Translations under genes and position numbers: made by a program
Part shown: one piece after another, positions 63,544-64,000 of the stretch
How the letters are laid out: each line of letters starts with the position of its first letter
Position numbering within the stretch: position 1 is the first letter of the stretch
Assembly (NCBI RefSeq): GCF_003285545.1
Contig: NZ_QLNV01000009.1
Span: forward strand, 1-64,000
DNA length: 64,000 nt
Direction of reading: 5' to 3'
DNA from: Sinomicrobium soli
GTDB taxonomy: Bacteria; Bacteroidota; Bacteroidia; Flavobacteriales; Flavobacteriaceae
Notes under the pieces: model-generated
The model's input: the letters and a program-made list of their open reading frames with translations, nothing else
The model's database searches: none
What the model was told of the DNA's origin: nothing

Positions 63544-64000
63544 TTTAAAAATATAGGGGTATTGATGATAAAGGCGGACAATGCCTTTAATGGTTTGGTC
63601 CGGACAATACGCCATTTTTTCAGAACTAATCTATTTGCCATATTTTTTATCGCTTTATTCTGTGCATTTACTTTTGTAGAAGTAACTTACCTGTTGGATG
63701 ATGCGTACGATACCACAGACCGGATTATTGCAACTGTTTTGTATTTTATTTTTTTAGTGGTGGCTACTACGGCATTATACTTTTTCTTCAAACGAAAACG
63801 GATAAAAAATGTTAATGGTAATTGGGAGGTGATAAATTTTGAGGAAATAACTGATAAAGAAATGACCCCGGAAACCAAAAACACACCGGAACCTTCTATT
63901 TTTATCACAGCTCCACCGCACACTTCCATAAAATTAAAACTAAGGCCACAGGGGCACCACGGAAAGGAAGGAGTAGGGCAGAAAGACATGGTCAACTACT
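63532..64000 (+). CDS. membrane protein of unknown function (3' partial)
   Basis: The frame from ATG 63532 is open to the window end (156 codons seen). The start overlaps the stop of the integrase-tail repeat. Two transmembrane helices are visible (about residues 32-50 and 65-86), followed by basic residues FKRKRIK and a soluble, Pro-, Lys- and Thr-containing part (EMTPETKNTPEP). No family is recognised. From its position it is a gene of the integrated element. Confidence 0.65.
   Translation, partial: MNRIFKNIGVLMIKADNAFNGLVRTIRHFFRTNLFAIFFIALFCAFTFVEVTYLLDDAYDTTDRIIATVLYFIFLVVATTALYFFFKRKRIKNVNGNWEVINFEEITDKEMTPETKNTPEPSIFITAPPHTSIKLKLRPQGHHGKEGVGQKDMVNY

Overview
The window is a stretch of chromosome from a Bacteroidota bacterium, most likely a marine or soil member of the Flavobacteriaceae. 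Five SusC/SusD-type outer-membrane nutrient-uptake pairs lie in 64 kb, two of them with their own ECF sigma and FecR anti-sigma genes. Several intergenic regions carry the Bacteroidota promoter pattern (TTG, about 20 nt, TAnnTTTG). AddA/AddB-like helicase-nucleases, a TSP3-repeat OmpA protein and a type of tyrosine integrase common in this phylum agree with this. No rRNA, complete tRNA, CRISPR array or transposase was seen.

Layout. 1-2.85 kb: an AT-rich accessory block that looks like the end of a polymorphic-toxin locus, with a C-terminal domain carrying HExxH, a possible immunity protein, a displaced second toxin tail with a broken start of its partner gene, and two exported proteins of unknown function. 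2.9-5.3 kb: a GH2 glycosidase lipoprotein. 5.7-18.3 kb: locus A, sigma - FecR - SusC (with STN domain) - SusD - two tandem TlpA-like lipoproteins - M16 metalloprotease. 18.5-27.4 kb: locus B, the same design (sigma - FecR - STN-SusC - SusD - TlpA-like). The M16 protease and thioredoxin lipoproteins suggest peptide or protein substrates, not glycans. 27.4-29.4 kb: a junction containing a 51-codon double-glycine-leader peptide gene with its own promoter and terminator, a truncated cytochrome c peroxidase, and an antitoxin/PIN toxin pair. 29.5-41.1 kb: a LacI-type regulator, a candidate operator and two SusC/SusD pairs without enzymes. 41.1-51.0 kb: mostly housekeeping genes (AddB-like and AddA-like proteins, OmpA, Kbl, superoxide dismutase, a small Xre regulator). 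51.3-60.0 kb: SusC/SusD with a GH31 glycosidase and an S1 sulfatase, a small utilisation locus probably for a sulfated alpha-linked glycan. 60.1 kb to the end: the left end of an integrated element. It has a tRNA 3'-end remnant (candidate attL), a tyrosine integrase, a membrane-anchored MutS-like ATPase as probable cargo, and a partial membrane protein. A 35-bp copy of the integrase 3' end is repeated after the MutS-like gene, which suggests the ATPase gene was inserted between the integrase and its original downstream neighbour.

How the genes work together: in loci A and B the STN domain of SusC should signal substrate occupancy to FecR, which releases the ECF sigma factor to raise transcription of its own locus. 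SusD captures ligand at the cell surface, SusC imports it using TonB, and the peptidase or thioredoxin partners process the cargo. The items most worth a second look are the double-glycine peptide unit, the tRNA-targeted island with its MutS-like cargo and duplicated integrase tail, and the decayed toxin-immunity cassette at the left edge.
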